Of a DNA stretch of 64,000 bases, positions 47,466 to 56,372 are shown piece after piece. Source of the DNA: Franconibacter helveticus LMG 23732 (GTDB lineage: Bacteria > Pseudomonadota > Gammaproteobacteria > Enterobacterales > Enterobacteriaceae); NCBI RefSeq assembly GCF_000463115.2, contig NZ_AWFX01000042.1, forward strand, positions 195,974-259,973. Reading direction: 5' to 3'. The notes under the pieces were generated by a model, which saw only the letters and a program-made list of their open reading frames with translations, was not told the origin of the DNA and ran no database searches. The position numbers and the translations under genes were made by a program. Numbering within the stretch: the first letter of the stretch is position 1; each line of letters starts with the position of its first letter.

Positions 47466-47744
47466 TTATTCGTCACCCTTCTTGCTTCGCCAGTGGCTCC
47501 ACGGGCCGTTTTCCGGCGGCGCATCCTCTTTTTCATCCAGCATATCAATATAGAGCGCTTCCACTTCTTTGCGCGCCCAGGGCGTGCGGCGTAAGAATTT
47601 GAGGCTTGATTTCACGCTCGGATCGTTTTTAAAACAATTAATGTTGATGCGCCGGGCCAGCTCTTCCCAGCCGTAGCGGTTAACTAACGCCGTGACCAGC
47701 GCTTCCAGCGTCACGCCGTGTAAAGGATCTTTTGATGCATGCAT
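47466..47744 (-). CDS. VF530 family (DUF2132) small protein
   Basis: 92 aa. Core: KDPLHGVTLEALVTALVNRYGWEELARRININCFKNDPSVKSSLKFLRRTPWARKEVE in family-typical order, fitting VF530/DUF2132 proteins. They have a helical fold likened to DNA-binding domains; function is unproven. Start at 47744 is chosen, as the family begins a few residues before DPLHGVTLE; the longer frame to 47891 would extend across the osmC terminator. The C-terminal tail is acidic (DEKEDAPPENG). Confidence 0.8.
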   Translation of the reverse strand: MHASKDPLHGVTLEALVTALVNRYGWEELARRININCFKNDPSVKSSLKFLRRTPWARKEVEALYIDMLDEKEDAPPENGPWSHWRSKKGDE

Positions 47745-47842
47745 GTGAAGGTCATCCCTCAGCCTGAAAATTTTGCCCACACCATAAGAGATCCGTTCGC
47801 GAAAGTCGCCTTTTTCTCGCAGACGTACACGGGCATTCGCGG

Positions 47843-47873
47843 AAAAAAGAAAAGGCCCGCCGTCTGGCGAGCC
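47843..47873 (-). terminator. Terminator of osmC
   Basis: On the minus strand GGCTCGCC/GGCGGGCC (one G-T pair) with a 4-nt loop is followed by TTTTCTTTTTT. It starts 21 nt past the osmC stop. Confidence 0.75.
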
Positions 47874-47893
47874 TTTAATCTTCAGCAACACGA

Positions 47894-48322
47894 TCAGTTA
47901 AGCTGATAATCCAGCGTGATTTCCGCATTCAACACCTGGGAAACCGGGCAACCCGCTTTCGCTTTTTGGATAATTTTGTCAAAAGCCGCTTCTTCAACGC
48001 CCGACAGTTTTACCGTGCTGTTAAGGGCAATTTTGGTGATGGCGAAACCGCCTTCTGATTTATCCAGCGACACGTCTGCGGTGGTATCGATGCTTTCCGG
48101 CGTATAGCCTTCTTCGCCCAGCATTAACGACAGCGCCATAGAGAAGCAGGCAGCGTGCGCCGCGCCGATGAGCTCTTCCGGGTTAGTGCCCGGGGCGCCT
48201 TCAAAACGCGTATTAAAGCCGTAAGGCTGCTGATTAAGCGCGCCGCTCTCGGTTGAAACGGTGCCTTTGCCGCGTTTGATGTCGCCTTCCCAGTGTGCCT
48301 GGCCTTTCTTATGAATCGTCAT
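47894..48322 (-). CDS. osmC: Organic hydroperoxide peroxidase OsmC
   Basis: 142 aa (E. coli 143). Thiol peroxidase that reduces organic peroxides. Both catalytic cysteines are present at the E. coli positions: Cys59 in AAHAACFSMAL and Cys125 in KAGCPVSQ. GFNTRFEGAPGTNPEELIGAAHA matches OsmC closely. Cytoplasmic. AGAGGAGA stands before the ATG. In E. coli it is osmotically and RpoS-controlled; no promoter was assigned here. Confidence 0.95.
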   Translation of the reverse strand: MTIHKKGQAHWEGDIKRGKGTVSTESGALNQQPYGFNTRFEGAPGTNPEELIGAAHAACFSMALSLMLGEEGYTPESIDTTADVSLDKSEGGFAITKIALNSTVKLSGVEEAAFDKIIQKAKAGCPVSQVLNAEITLDYQLN

Positions 48323-48392
48323 CGTTTTCTCCTCTCTGTTAACTGCAAGTTTTCAGTATAGGAAAGAATTCAGCCTCTTAGCGCCAGAAGGC

Positions 48393-49478
48393 TCAGACTG
48401 AGAATAGTCCGCGAAGATGATGCGGCTCGCTGCGCTGGTACTGCGGCGATACAGCAATTTTATCGCCAAGTTTCGCTGCGGCGTGCCATGGCCAGCGCGG
48501 ATTAAAGAGTATGCCGCGCGCCAGCGCGATAAACTCCGCCTGCCCGGTGGCGATGATCGCTTCCGCCTGCTCCGGCTCGGTGATAAGGCCGACAGCGATG
48601 ACCGGAATGGCGACCTGATGCTGGATCTGCTGAGCGAAAGGCACCTGATAGTTCGGGCTGACCGGTATTTTCTGCGCAGGCGTCAGACCGCCGCTGGAGA
48701 CATGAATGTAAACACAACCGCGCGCTTCCAGCGCTTTCGCAAGCTGTATGGAACCTTCGATGTCCCAGCCGCCTTCCGCCCAGTCGGTAGCGGAAATACG
48801 CACGCCTACTGGCAGTGAAACAGCGGCTTTCACGTCGTCGAAGATCTCCAGTACCAGACGCATGCGGTTTTCAAGGCTTCCGCCGTACTCGTCGCTACGC
48901 TGGTTGGCAAGCGGCGAGAGGAACTGATGCAGCAAATAACCGTGTGCGGCGTGCAGCTCGATAAGATCGAAACCCGCTTTTTGCGACCGGCGCGCGGCAT
49001 CAACAAAAGCCTGTTTGATACGCGTAATATCTTCAGCGCTCATGGCTTTTGGCGTTTTCTCTTCGCCGAAAGCCAGCGCGGAAGGCGCGAGAGTGTCCCA
49101 GCCGCCTTCATCGTTAGCCAGCGACTTACCGCCCTGCCACGGCGCGCTAACGGACGCTTTACGTCCCGCGTGCCCTAACTGAATGCCAAGCTTGATGGGC
49201 GACCAGTGGCGAATTTTTTCCACTTCTTTTTGCAGCGCATCGCCCAGTTCGTCGCTCCAGATCCCTAAATCCCCGGGAGAGATGCGCCCTTCCGGCGTAA
49301 CCGACGTGGCTTCGACAATCAGCAGCCCGGCGCCGGATTGCGCCAGCGTCCCCAGGTGCACGCTATGCCAGTCTGAAGGCGCGCCGTCTGTTGCCGAGTA
49401 CTGACACATCGGCGCGATAATAATGCGGTTAGTTAATGTCAGCTCACCGAGGCGGCCTTCGGAAAACAGGTGACTCAT
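48393..49478 (-). CDS. Old Yellow Enzyme-type NAD(P)H:flavin oxidoreductase (YqjM-like)
   Basis: 361 aa TIM-barrel FMN enzyme that reduces activated alkenes. Cys25 in APMCQYSA marks the thermophilic-like/YqjM subgroup. The substrate-binding His pair lies in ELHAAHGYLLHQFLSP, with SLENRMRLVLEIFDDV and ALARGILFNPRWPWHAA typical of the group. ATG at 49478 has a near-perfect AGGAGGT site 5 nt upstream. Divergent from treF across a 454-nt gap. Physiological substrate unknown. Confidence 0.9.
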   Translation of the reverse strand: MSHLFSEGRLGELTLTNRIIIAPMCQYSATDGAPSDWHSVHLGTLAQSGAGLLIVEATSVTPEGRISPGDLGIWSDELGDALQKEVEKIRHWSPIKLGIQLGHAGRKASVSAPWQGGKSLANDEGGWDTLAPSALAFGEEKTPKAMSAEDITRIKQAFVDAARRSQKAGFDLIELHAAHGYLLHQFLSPLANQRSDEYGGSLENRMRLVLEIFDDVKAAVSLPVGVRISATDWAEGGWDIEGSIQLAKALEARGCVYIHVSSGGLTPAQKIPVSPNYQVPFAQQIQHQVAIPVIAVGLITEPEQAEAIIATGQAEFIALARGILFNPRWPWHAAAKLGDKIAVSPQYQRSEPHHLRGLFSV

Positions 49479-49878
49479 TTATTACCTCCTGAAAGGGATA
49501 TTCCCAGTACGGTGAAATCTGTAGCCAAGTATAGAAAGGAACTGCCTGTTTCTGTTGGCGATTTCTGCTGCTAACGCGCAGCAGCGCTTATTTCCGGTAA
49601 CGTAATGTTTCATGCTAACGAACTAATTTTACGAATTTATAAGTGTTTGTAGAAAAAGTCGCTTGATTTTCCACCAGTCAACGGCGTTACAATTATCCCA
49701 TTCTTGAAACGCCCGACAGGCCGGGCGAGCCAGGGTCGATTATCAGATTATTTCCCCATGCGGCAGTAAAGTGGCGGAATTCACTGAATTACGGCCCTTT
49801 TTTATTGATGACGCACCAGTAAAGCCGGCTTTTGCGCCCTGATTCTTTGCCGCTTCCCGGCCCGACAAATCCATTTTG
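49479..49878. other. Region upstream of treF with a candidate short transcript
   Basis: 400 nt without a protein gene. TACAAT at 49688-49693, with TTGATT 19 bp before it, is a possible promoter. Downstream are a stem CGCCCG/CGGGCG (49710-49727) and an imperfect stem around GGAATTC/GAATT followed by T7 at 49798-49804. This would give an RNA of about 105 nt on the plus strand. The promoter spacing is poor and the last stem has mismatches, so it is only a candidate sRNA or treF leader. Confidence 0.25.
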
Positions 49879-49886
49879 CTAGACTA
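49879..49886 (+). promoter_or_regulatory. Candidate sigma-S type -10 element of treF
   Basis: GCTAGACT followed by AAAG resembles the RpoS-preferred extended -10. It lies 47 nt before the treF start. E. coli treF is RpoS-dependent, which fits. No clear -35 was sought by RpoS rules. Confidence 0.45.
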
Positions 49887-49932
49887 AAGAGTAACGCTTA
49901 AACCGAAAGCGACTCTGGAGGTTTTTATTAGT

Positions 49933-51582
49933 ATGCTTAATCAGACATCTCGACTCACAGTTCCGGAATCAGAAGCTTACGACGAAGAAGTTCGGTACGA
50001 GCTCGATCCTTGTGAGCTCAAGCTGGATGAGATGGTCGAAGCGGAACCGCTGCCCGAAACCATTGAAGGCATGCCTGCTTCCGATGCGCTGACCCCGGCC
50101 GATCGCTATCTGGAGCTTTTTGAACATGTCCAGTCGGCGCGCATCTTTCCCGACAGTAAAACGTTTCCCGACTGTGCGCCGAAAATGACGCCGCTTGCGA
50201 TCCTGCTTAACTATCGTCGGGCGAAACGTTATCCGGGTTTCGATTTGAAAACGTTCGTGCATGACCACTTCTGGCTGCCGAAGGACTACAGCAAAGAGTA
50301 TGTCGCTGACCCGAACCGCAGCCTGAAGGATCATATCGATAGCCTTTGGCCGGTTCTGACCCGCGAGCCGCAGGAGCACATTGAGTTTTCATCGCTGCTG
50401 CCGCTGCCCCAGGCCTATATCGTACCGGGGGGGCGATTTCAGGAGACCTATTACTGGGACTCCTACTACACCATGCTGGGGCTGGCCGAAAGCGGCCGCA
50501 ATGATTTGCTGCGCTGCATGGCGGATAACTTCGCGTGGATGATTGAAAATTACGGTCATATCCCGAATGGCAACCGCACTTACTACCTCAGCCGCTCCCA
50601 GCCGCCGGTGTTTGCGCTGATGGTTGAGCTGTTTGAGGAAGATGGCGTACGCGGCGCGCGTCGCTACCTTGATCATCTGTTAATGGAATATGCGTTCTGG
50701 ATGGATGGCGCCGATAGCCTGGAACCTAACCAGGCTTACCGCCACGCGGTGCGCATGCCGGATGGCGCGTTGCTGAACCGCTACTGGGACGACCGCGACA
50801 CGCCGCGTGACGAATCCTGGTATGAAGATGTTGAAACCGCCAAGCTTTCCGGCCGCCCGGCAAGCGAGGTTTACCGTGACTTGCGTGCCGGCGCGGCTTC
50901 CGGCTGGGACTACTCTACCCGCTGGTTGCGTGACGCGGACCGTCTGGCAAGCATTCGCACTACTCATTTTATTCCGGTCGATCTCAATGCGTTTCTCTAT
51001 AAGCTGGAGACGGCGATTTCAAACATTGCCGGGCTGAAGAAAGATGCTGAGATGGCGGCTACGTACCGCGAAAAAGCGTTTGCCCGCCGTGCCGCCATGA
51101 ACCGCTATTTATGGGATGAGATCACCGGCACGTTCCGCGACTACGACTGGCGTCGGGAATGTCTGGCCTCGTTCTCCGCCGCCTGCGTGGTACCGCTTTA
51201 TGTGGGTATGGCGACGCATGAACAGGCGCAGAAAATTGCGGTGAACGTTCGCGAACGACTGTTAACGCCAGGGGGTATTCTGGCGACGGACGTTGAAAGC
51301 GAGCAGCAGTGGGATAAACCCAACGGCTGGGCGCCTCTCCAGTGGATGGCCATTCAGGGGCTGAAAACCTACGGTGAAGATACGCTGGCTGACATCATCG
51401 CCCACAACTGGATGCGCACCGTTAAACGCGTTTACATGGAAGAGAACAAGCTTATCGAGAAATATCACATCGCTGACTATTCACCGAAACCGGGTGGCGG
51501 TGGCGAGTATCCGTTGCAGGACGGTTTTGGCTGGACTAACGGCGTAACGCGCCGGTTGATAAGCCTTTACGGCGAGCCGTAA
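49933..51582 (+). CDS. treF: Cytoplasmic trehalase TreF
   Basis: 549 aa, identical in length to E. coli TreF (GH37). It hydrolyses trehalose to two glucose. Both family signatures are present: [15 protein letters not shown] (about 167-181) and [19 protein letters not shown] (about 457-475), plus the Gly-rich [23 protein letters not shown] at the C-terminus. No signal peptide, so it acts in the cytoplasm on trehalose made by TreY/TreZ or left from stress. GGAGG stands 11 nt before the ATG. Confidence 0.95.
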   Translation: MLNQTSRLTVPESEAYDEEVRYELDPCELKLDEMVEAEPLPETIEGMPASDALTPADRYLELFEHVQSARIFPDSKTFPDCAPKMTPLAILLNYRRAKRYPGFDLKTFVHDHFWLPKDYSKEYVADPNRSLKDHIDSLWPVLTREPQEHIEFSSLLPLPQAYIVPGGRFQETYYWDSYYTMLGLAESGRNDLLRCMADNFAWMIENYGHIPNGNRTYYLSRSQPPVFALMVELFEEDGVRGARRYLDHLLMEYAFWMDGADSLEPNQAYRHAVRMPDGALLNRYWDDRDTPRDESWYEDVETAKLSGRPASEVYRDLRAGAASGWDYSTRWLRDADRLASIRTTHFIPVDLNAFLYKLETAISNIAGLKKDAEMAATYREKAFARRAAMNRYLWDEITGTFRDYDWRRECLASFSAACVVPLYVGMATHEQAQKIAVNVRERLLTPGGILATDVESEQQWDKPNGWAPLQWMAIQGLKTYGEDTLADIIAHNWMRTVKRVYMEENKLIEKYHIADYSPKPGGGGEYPLQDGFGWTNGVTRRLISLYGEP

Positions 51583-51605
51583 ACCGCACTAACAGAAAGC
51601 GTTAA

Positions 51606-51637
51606 GGGCTGGTGGCTGAAGCTGCCAGCCCTTTTTT
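51606..51637 (+). terminator. Terminator of treF
   Basis: Stem GGGCTGG/CCAGCCC with an inner GC/GC pair and a 12-nt gap, followed by six T. It lies 23 nt after the treF stop and just before the convergent esterase gene end. Confidence 0.8.
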
Positions 51638-51638
51638 A

Positions 51639-53624
51639 TTAAAACGACGCGCTAATACCGACGTTATAGCGGGTTTGCTCTCCGCTGCTTAAGCCGCCGG
51701 TTTGCGACACCGCAGCAAAGGCGGATAGCTGCTCGTTCAGCGCCAGGCTTGCGCCCAGTGTTGTATCCACCCAGTTAGTATCCTCTTTTGCGCCATCGCG
51801 GCTGAAGGTCAGCGAGGTGTTTTTAAGTCCGCCCTGACCTGTCCAGACATCGTCGCCGAACTGATGACGATAATTCACTTCTGCCCAGGGTTTCACCACG
51901 CCGAAGCGGCCATCAATACGCCAGCCCGCGCTGCCAACCTGCGAATGATAGTTTTGATCGCGATAGCGCATCGCGGTGCTGTCGTCGCCCTGTTCGCGAT
52001 AACCGTCAACATGGCTGTAATCCCAGGCGTATTGCAGAGTCGGCCCGGTAGTCACTTCTGTGGTGACGGGAATATCAAAGCCAGCGGTCAGGCGCGCCCC
52101 CCAGAGCTTCGCGCTGGTATCGCCCTTTTCAGTGCGCGTTAACGGGCCAAGCTCTACCTGTCGTTGGATGTCGTTGTAATCAGCCGTCAGATAATGGACA
52201 TCGGCGCTAAGCCAGGCGGGACCGTATTCCAGGGCGCTGAATAATCCAACCTGGAATGCGTCGGCATCGTACTGGAAGCGGTCTGTAGGATAGTGTTTAT
52301 CGAGCGAGCCGGCAATCAGCCCGCCTACCAGCCAGTTATCGGTAAGTTGATAATCAACGCCGAGCGTCAGATTATTGGTATTCGCACGGCCATCTCCGCC
52401 CGCGGCGTTATCAGCGTATTTTCGGTATTGCCCGCTGTAGCCGCCGAACACGCCCAGACTCCCCGCCTCTTTTGCACCATTGCGCAGCTGGTTATAACGG
52501 CTGTCGAGCGTTGCCCGGCTATCCTGCACGGCGGCAAGCGTGCCTTTATTCAGCGTGGCGACCTGTGCCGGCGCGTCAACGATCGACTGAATATAATCGG
52601 CAATCAGCGCATGGACTTGCGGCGAAGGATGCAGGTGATCGGCAAACAGCCAGGACTGGCTGGCGTTGAAACCCGGACTTTGCGAGGTACAGTCAGCGGA
52701 AGAAAGGCCCGGCGGGCACGCCATGCCGGCTGTGTTAGTGATACCGAACTGCGTCGGGTTCGCGAGGATCTCATTGAAAATGCCATTCACGTCCGCCCAG
52801 ACGATATTTCCTCCCTGTTGCGCCAGTAATTGTTCTTCTGTGCGGTTGTAGAGCGTGGTGAGCTGCGAAACCTGTGCCGCGAGCGTGTCATAAGCGGCAA
52901 TCAGCTGCGCGGCGATTGCCTGCTGCACAACCGGCAGCGGGCTGGCGGTCGTTGCCGCGGCGGCCAGCGCCTGGCGAATGGCCTGCTGACGAGACGCGAG
53001 ATCCGGCGTCTGCGCGCTGTTAAGCGAAGCATATGCCGCCTGTAAAGCCGAAGCCGCCACCGGCGCCAGGCCGACGGCGATCACCGCTTCCATCATGGTT
53101 GGCGTTGCGCTGACATCGGGAACGGTAGGCACAATGACGGTTCCTGCCCCGGCGTTCAGCAACGTTTGCACTTGTCCTGCCGCCGCCTGAGCGCTGTTCC
53201 CTGCTATCGCGGCCGCCTGGAGCGGATCCAGCGCGGCAGCGGCTAAATCATTCCCGCCCACCCAGTGAATATAAAGTCCGTTGCCGTCCGCTGCGCCGTT
53301 TACCCGGGCAAGATAGCGTTGTACCTGATCCTGCGTATTGTCCTGCGGGTTGATAGCCGGTACGGCGACGGCGCTGCCCGCCGCATAGTTGTACCCCCCG
53401 CTGTCGGATGGCGCGAGTGACAGCCCATAACGCTGGCTGAGTATTTCGTCGTATAGCGGATTTTCGTTGCTGTTCCAGGTGTAGCGCCCGTTATTGCCGG
53501 TATCGCTCAGGCTGTCGCCAAAAACATAAAGGTTATTAAATTCAGCCGCCTGCGTACCTGCGGCGCAGGCAACGCCCAGCGCAAAGCCAACATAACGTGA
53601 AAGACGTGAAAGCGAGAAAAACAT
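51639..53624 (-). CDS. apeE: GDSL-type autotransporter esterase (ApeE/EstA-like)
   Basis: 661 aa, near the 656 of Salmonella ApeE. Signal peptide ends TQA-AEF (about 27). The GDSL lipase passenger shows VFGDSLSDTGN with catalytic Ser38, GGND (block III) and DHLHPSPQVH with the Asp/His pair. An autotransporter barrel of about 270 residues ends in VGISASF. The esterase stays on the cell surface and cleaves fatty-acyl or aryl esters. ATG at 53624 has AGGAGA 7 nt upstream; the open frame further upstream is not coding. The symbol follows the Salmonella homologue. Confidence 0.82.
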   Translation of the reverse strand: MFFSLSRLSRYVGFALGVACAAGTQAAEFNNLYVFGDSLSDTGNNGRYTWNSNENPLYDEILSQRYGLSLAPSDSGGYNYAAGSAVAVPAINPQDNTQDQVQRYLARVNGAADGNGLYIHWVGGNDLAAAALDPLQAAAIAGNSAQAAAGQVQTLLNAGAGTVIVPTVPDVSATPTMMEAVIAVGLAPVAASALQAAYASLNSAQTPDLASRQQAIRQALAAAATTASPLPVVQQAIAAQLIAAYDTLAAQVSQLTTLYNRTEEQLLAQQGGNIVWADVNGIFNEILANPTQFGITNTAGMACPPGLSSADCTSQSPGFNASQSWLFADHLHPSPQVHALIADYIQSIVDAPAQVATLNKGTLAAVQDSRATLDSRYNQLRNGAKEAGSLGVFGGYSGQYRKYADNAAGGDGRANTNNLTLGVDYQLTDNWLVGGLIAGSLDKHYPTDRFQYDADAFQVGLFSALEYGPAWLSADVHYLTADYNDIQRQVELGPLTRTEKGDTSAKLWGARLTAGFDIPVTTEVTTGPTLQYAWDYSHVDGYREQGDDSTAMRYRDQNYHSQVGSAGWRIDGRFGVVKPWAEVNYRHQFGDDVWTGQGGLKNTSLTFSRDGAKEDTNWVDTTLGASLALNEQLSAFAAVSQTGGLSSGEQTRYNVGISASF

Positions 53625-54113
53625 GCGGTTCTCCTGACTGGCGATTTTGGTGTTCGCGCTTTCAGTGTAGAGAGTTTCGGCAAAAGCAGCGGGTTTTCGT
53701 TTCGCTTCTGCGAGTTTGACCGTGAGCCGAATCCTCTCTATTATCGGCTCATAATCTGAGCCGAATAAAGACCGCTTTCGGCTCATCGCAACGTAGCGGA
53801 GGCACAGGAAGGCCTGAAAGTTCATGCCATGATTCCCTGCTTCGCGCGGCTATTTTTCACCTCGGGTTTGTTACGCGCCATCCCCTGAAAACGGTAATGA
53901 CCGCCTCATCCGCGCTGACCGAGTCGGCTGCAAGCAAATAACCAAAGTATTAGCCCTGTTCTTAAATTTATGACCGCCCACCTGTTTCAGTGCGGTAAGC
54001 CTGAAAGACAGGAAGCGCCATTTTTATACTACCAGGCGATGATGAAGCTGAGGTTCATGTTCTCTATTTTAAAACCACATATTGTATGTTGTAACTAATG
54101 AGGCAAGGACAAT
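53625..54113. other. Intergenic region between apeE and uxaB
   Basis: About 490 nt without a gene. It holds the structured GAGCCGA array described separately and should contain the apeE promoter. The part beyond 53900 showed no further feature. Confidence 0.45.
53723..53785. repeat. Two tandem dyads TGAGCCGA...TCGGCTCA upstream of apeE
   Basis: TGAGCCGA and TCGGCTCA alternate four times. The 7-bp cores (GAGCCGA or its complement) start at 53724, 53744, 53758 and 53778, with distances of 20, 14 and 20. Each dyad can form a stem or bind a dimer. They end about 100 nt upstream of the apeE start. Confidence 0.7.
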
Positions 54114-54135
54114 AAAAACCCGGCGCATGGCCGGG
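54114..54135 (-). terminator. Terminator of uxaB
   Basis: Stem CCCGGC/GCCGGG with a 5-nt loop; on the minus strand TTTTTATT follows. It lies 24 nt after the uxaB stop. Confidence 0.8.
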
Positions 54136-54158
54136 CTTGTTGTTGAACGACGGAGAAA

Positions 54159-55610
54159 TTAGCAGAGCGGTTTAACGGCTTCACGCATCCCTTTATCGAG
54201 GATGGCTTGCAGGTCATGGGTGACTTGCTCAACCAGGCCGTTAACCTGAGTGAGGTCCTGCTCCCAGTGGTCTGCGTCGCCAAGCACGATTTCAACCAGT
54301 TCACGCACAGAGAGTTGCTTATCGCGCTGCTTCGCCCACAGCTGCTGATAGCGCTCCAGCCAGTGCGCGTCGTCCTGTAACGGGTAGCTTTCACCGTTAC
54401 GTTCGCCACGATAAAACGCGATGAGCGCCGCCAGCGCAAAGGTTAAACGCGCCGGAAGCTTACCGTTCGCCTCCTGCCCCGCCAGCAACTGCGGCAAAAT
54501 GCGGGTGCGGAATTTGGTCATGCCGTTGAGCGCAATAGAAAGTAACTGATGTTTGATGTATGGGTTACGAAAACGGCTCACCACGGCGTTGGCAAAAGAT
54601 TCCAGCTCCTCGCGCGGCAGATCCAGCACCGGGATAATCTCTTCATGAATCGCCTTTTCCACGAAAGCGCATACCTGCGCGTCGTCCATCGCCTCGCCTA
54701 CCGTGTTCAGGCCCGCCTGAAAAGCGACCGGCACCAGCGCGGTATGGGCGCCGTTAAGGATAGCGACCTTACGCGCTTTATAGGGCTTGATATCGTCAAC
54801 GATCAACACATTCAGCGGCAGTTTATCCAGGCGCAACGCCTGCGCCAGCCACTGCGGCCCCTGGATGACGAACAGATAAAAATGTTCAGCCGTATCAAGG
54901 AAGGCGTCGTGATAGCCCAGTTTCGCCTCAAGCTCCGCCACTTCATCACGCGGATATCCGGTAACGATGCGGTCGACCAGCGTAGAGCAGAAGGTATTGG
55001 CGCTGTCCAGCCAGGTAATGAAGGCTTGCGGTAACGCCCACTCCTGCGCGTAACGCAGAACCAACTCGCGCAGCGCGTCGCCATTGTAATCAATCAGCTC
55101 GCAGGGGATCAGCACCCAGCCCTTATCCTGCGCGCCGCTGAAATGCGTGTAGCGTTCAAACAGCAGGCGCGTCAGCTTAGCCGGATAACTTACTGCCGGC
55201 GCGTCTTCGAATTTATCGCCCGCATGGAAGCTAATGCCCGCTTCGGTGGTATTGGAAAAAACAAAGCGGATATCGGGATTATGCGCCAGTTTCAGAAACT
55301 CATCGTATTGGCTATAAACGCTGATTTCACGGTTAACTGAACGAATCAACCGTGCGTCGCTTACTGCTTCCCCTTTCTCATTCAGGCCCCGAATGATAGT
55401 GGTGTAGAGCCCATCCTGGGTGCTCAGTGACGGCGGGAACGTGCTGTCAATAGGACGCACCACAACCACACCGGCATCCAGGTCCGTGTGCTCATTGAGG
55501 AGATCGATTTGCCAGTCGACAAAAGCGCGCAGGAAATTCCCTTCACCAAACTGAATGATGCGGTCCGGATAGTGAGCACCGGGAAAATCACGACGATTCA
55601 ATGTTTTCAC
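54159..55610 (-). CDS. uxaB: Tagaturonate reductase (altronate oxidoreductase) UxaB
   Basis: 483 aa, the same length as E. coli UxaB. NAD-dependent reduction of tagaturonate to altronate in galacturonate breakdown. It has the start (V/M)[29 protein letters not shown] with the nucleotide-binding loop, plus [25 protein letters not shown], typical of the mannitol dehydrogenase-like family with its catalytic Lys. GTG start with AAGGAAC upstream, as in E. coli. Cytoplasmic. Pectin-derived galacturonate use fits with a plant-associated life, as does the candidate apiose locus. Confidence 0.95.
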   Translation of the reverse strand: MKTLNRRDFPGAHYPDRIIQFGEGNFLRAFVDWQIDLLNEHTDLDAGVVVVRPIDSTFPPSLSTQDGLYTTIIRGLNEKGEAVSDARLIRSVNREISVYSQYDEFLKLAHNPDIRFVFSNTTEAGISFHAGDKFEDAPAVSYPAKLTRLLFERYTHFSGAQDKGWVLIPCELIDYNGDALRELVLRYAQEWALPQAFITWLDSANTFCSTLVDRIVTGYPRDEVAELEAKLGYHDAFLDTAEHFYLFVIQGPQWLAQALRLDKLPLNVLIVDDIKPYKARKVAILNGAHTALVPVAFQAGLNTVGEAMDDAQVCAFVEKAIHEEIIPVLDLPREELESFANAVVSRFRNPYIKHQLLSIALNGMTKFRTRILPQLLAGQEANGKLPARLTFALAALIAFYRGERNGESYPLQDDAHWLERYQQLWAKQRDKQLSVRELVEIVLGDADHWEQDLTQVNGLVEQVTHDLQAILDKGMREAVKPLC

Positions 55611-55730
55611 AATAAGTTCCTTGGTGGATTATTATCAGACAACCTGTTTTCGCACTGCCTGCTCACCGTAGCAGAAACTTTTTTTATGAAACCCCGTTTT
55701 GATCAAGTTGGGCCGACATATTAAAATTTT

Positions 55731-56258
55731 TTATAGTTGCTTAAAAAAATAGGTGGTTGCGCAATAACTTCCATCGGGATTAAGGGCGTATCGCGGAATT
55801 TCGCCAGCGCGCTGCCATTCATTTCGTTGATAAAAGCGCTCTGCATCGCTGCCGGTAGCGGTATCCAGAACCAACACGTTTTTGCCGCGTTTCAGCGCTT
55901 CTGTTTCCAGTAAAGACATCAATTCACGCGCCACGCCGCCGCGACGCGCCGACCGATGCACCAGAAGCTTCGAGACATCTGCCCGGTGCGGCTGGTTATC
56001 CGGTTGCGCGGTAATAAGTTGAACGGTGCCGACAATGCGCCCCGCTTCGTCCTGCGCGACAATCACAACGCGTTCTTCATGCGCCGCGCTTTGCGCCACG
56101 CCGTGCCAGAAATCCCGCGCCTGGCTATGCGCGAACGGCAGCATAAAGCTGACCGATGCGCCGCCCTGCACACAGTCCACCAGCACATCCGCAAGTTCAT
56201 CGATATGATTTGCAAGCGACGCAGCGCTCATAACAGAAACGTGAAATGGCAACGCCAT
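55731..56258 (-). CDS. GNAT-family N-acetyltransferase
   Basis: 175 aa. Acetyl-CoA fold: motif A at about 95-125 (VSKLLVHRSARRGGVARELMSLLETEALKRG with R-x-x-G-x-A), the preceding VGTVQLITAQPDNQ strand and a C-terminal DTATGSDAERFYQRNEWQRAGEIPRYALNPDG. This end resembles acetyltransferases of small amines or antibiotics, but the substrate is not fixed. AAGGAGAA stands 6 nt before the ATG at 56258; the frame upstream lacks a ribosome site. Confidence 0.8.
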   Translation of the reverse strand: MALPFHVSVMSAASLANHIDELADVLVDCVQGGASVSFMLPFAHSQARDFWHGVAQSAAHEERVVIVAQDEAGRIVGTVQLITAQPDNQPHRADVSKLLVHRSARRGGVARELMSLLETEALKRGKNVLVLDTATGSDAERFYQRNEWQRAGEIPRYALNPDGSYCATTYFFKQL

Positions 56259-56372
56259 GAAGTTCTCCTTAAGTCGATGTCTCAACAAAGGAAATATCAT
56301 GACGTTAACAATGCGATAACACAACGTGGCGGGTCAGAGGAAAAAGTGATGACCCGCCGAAGCGGCATAAAT

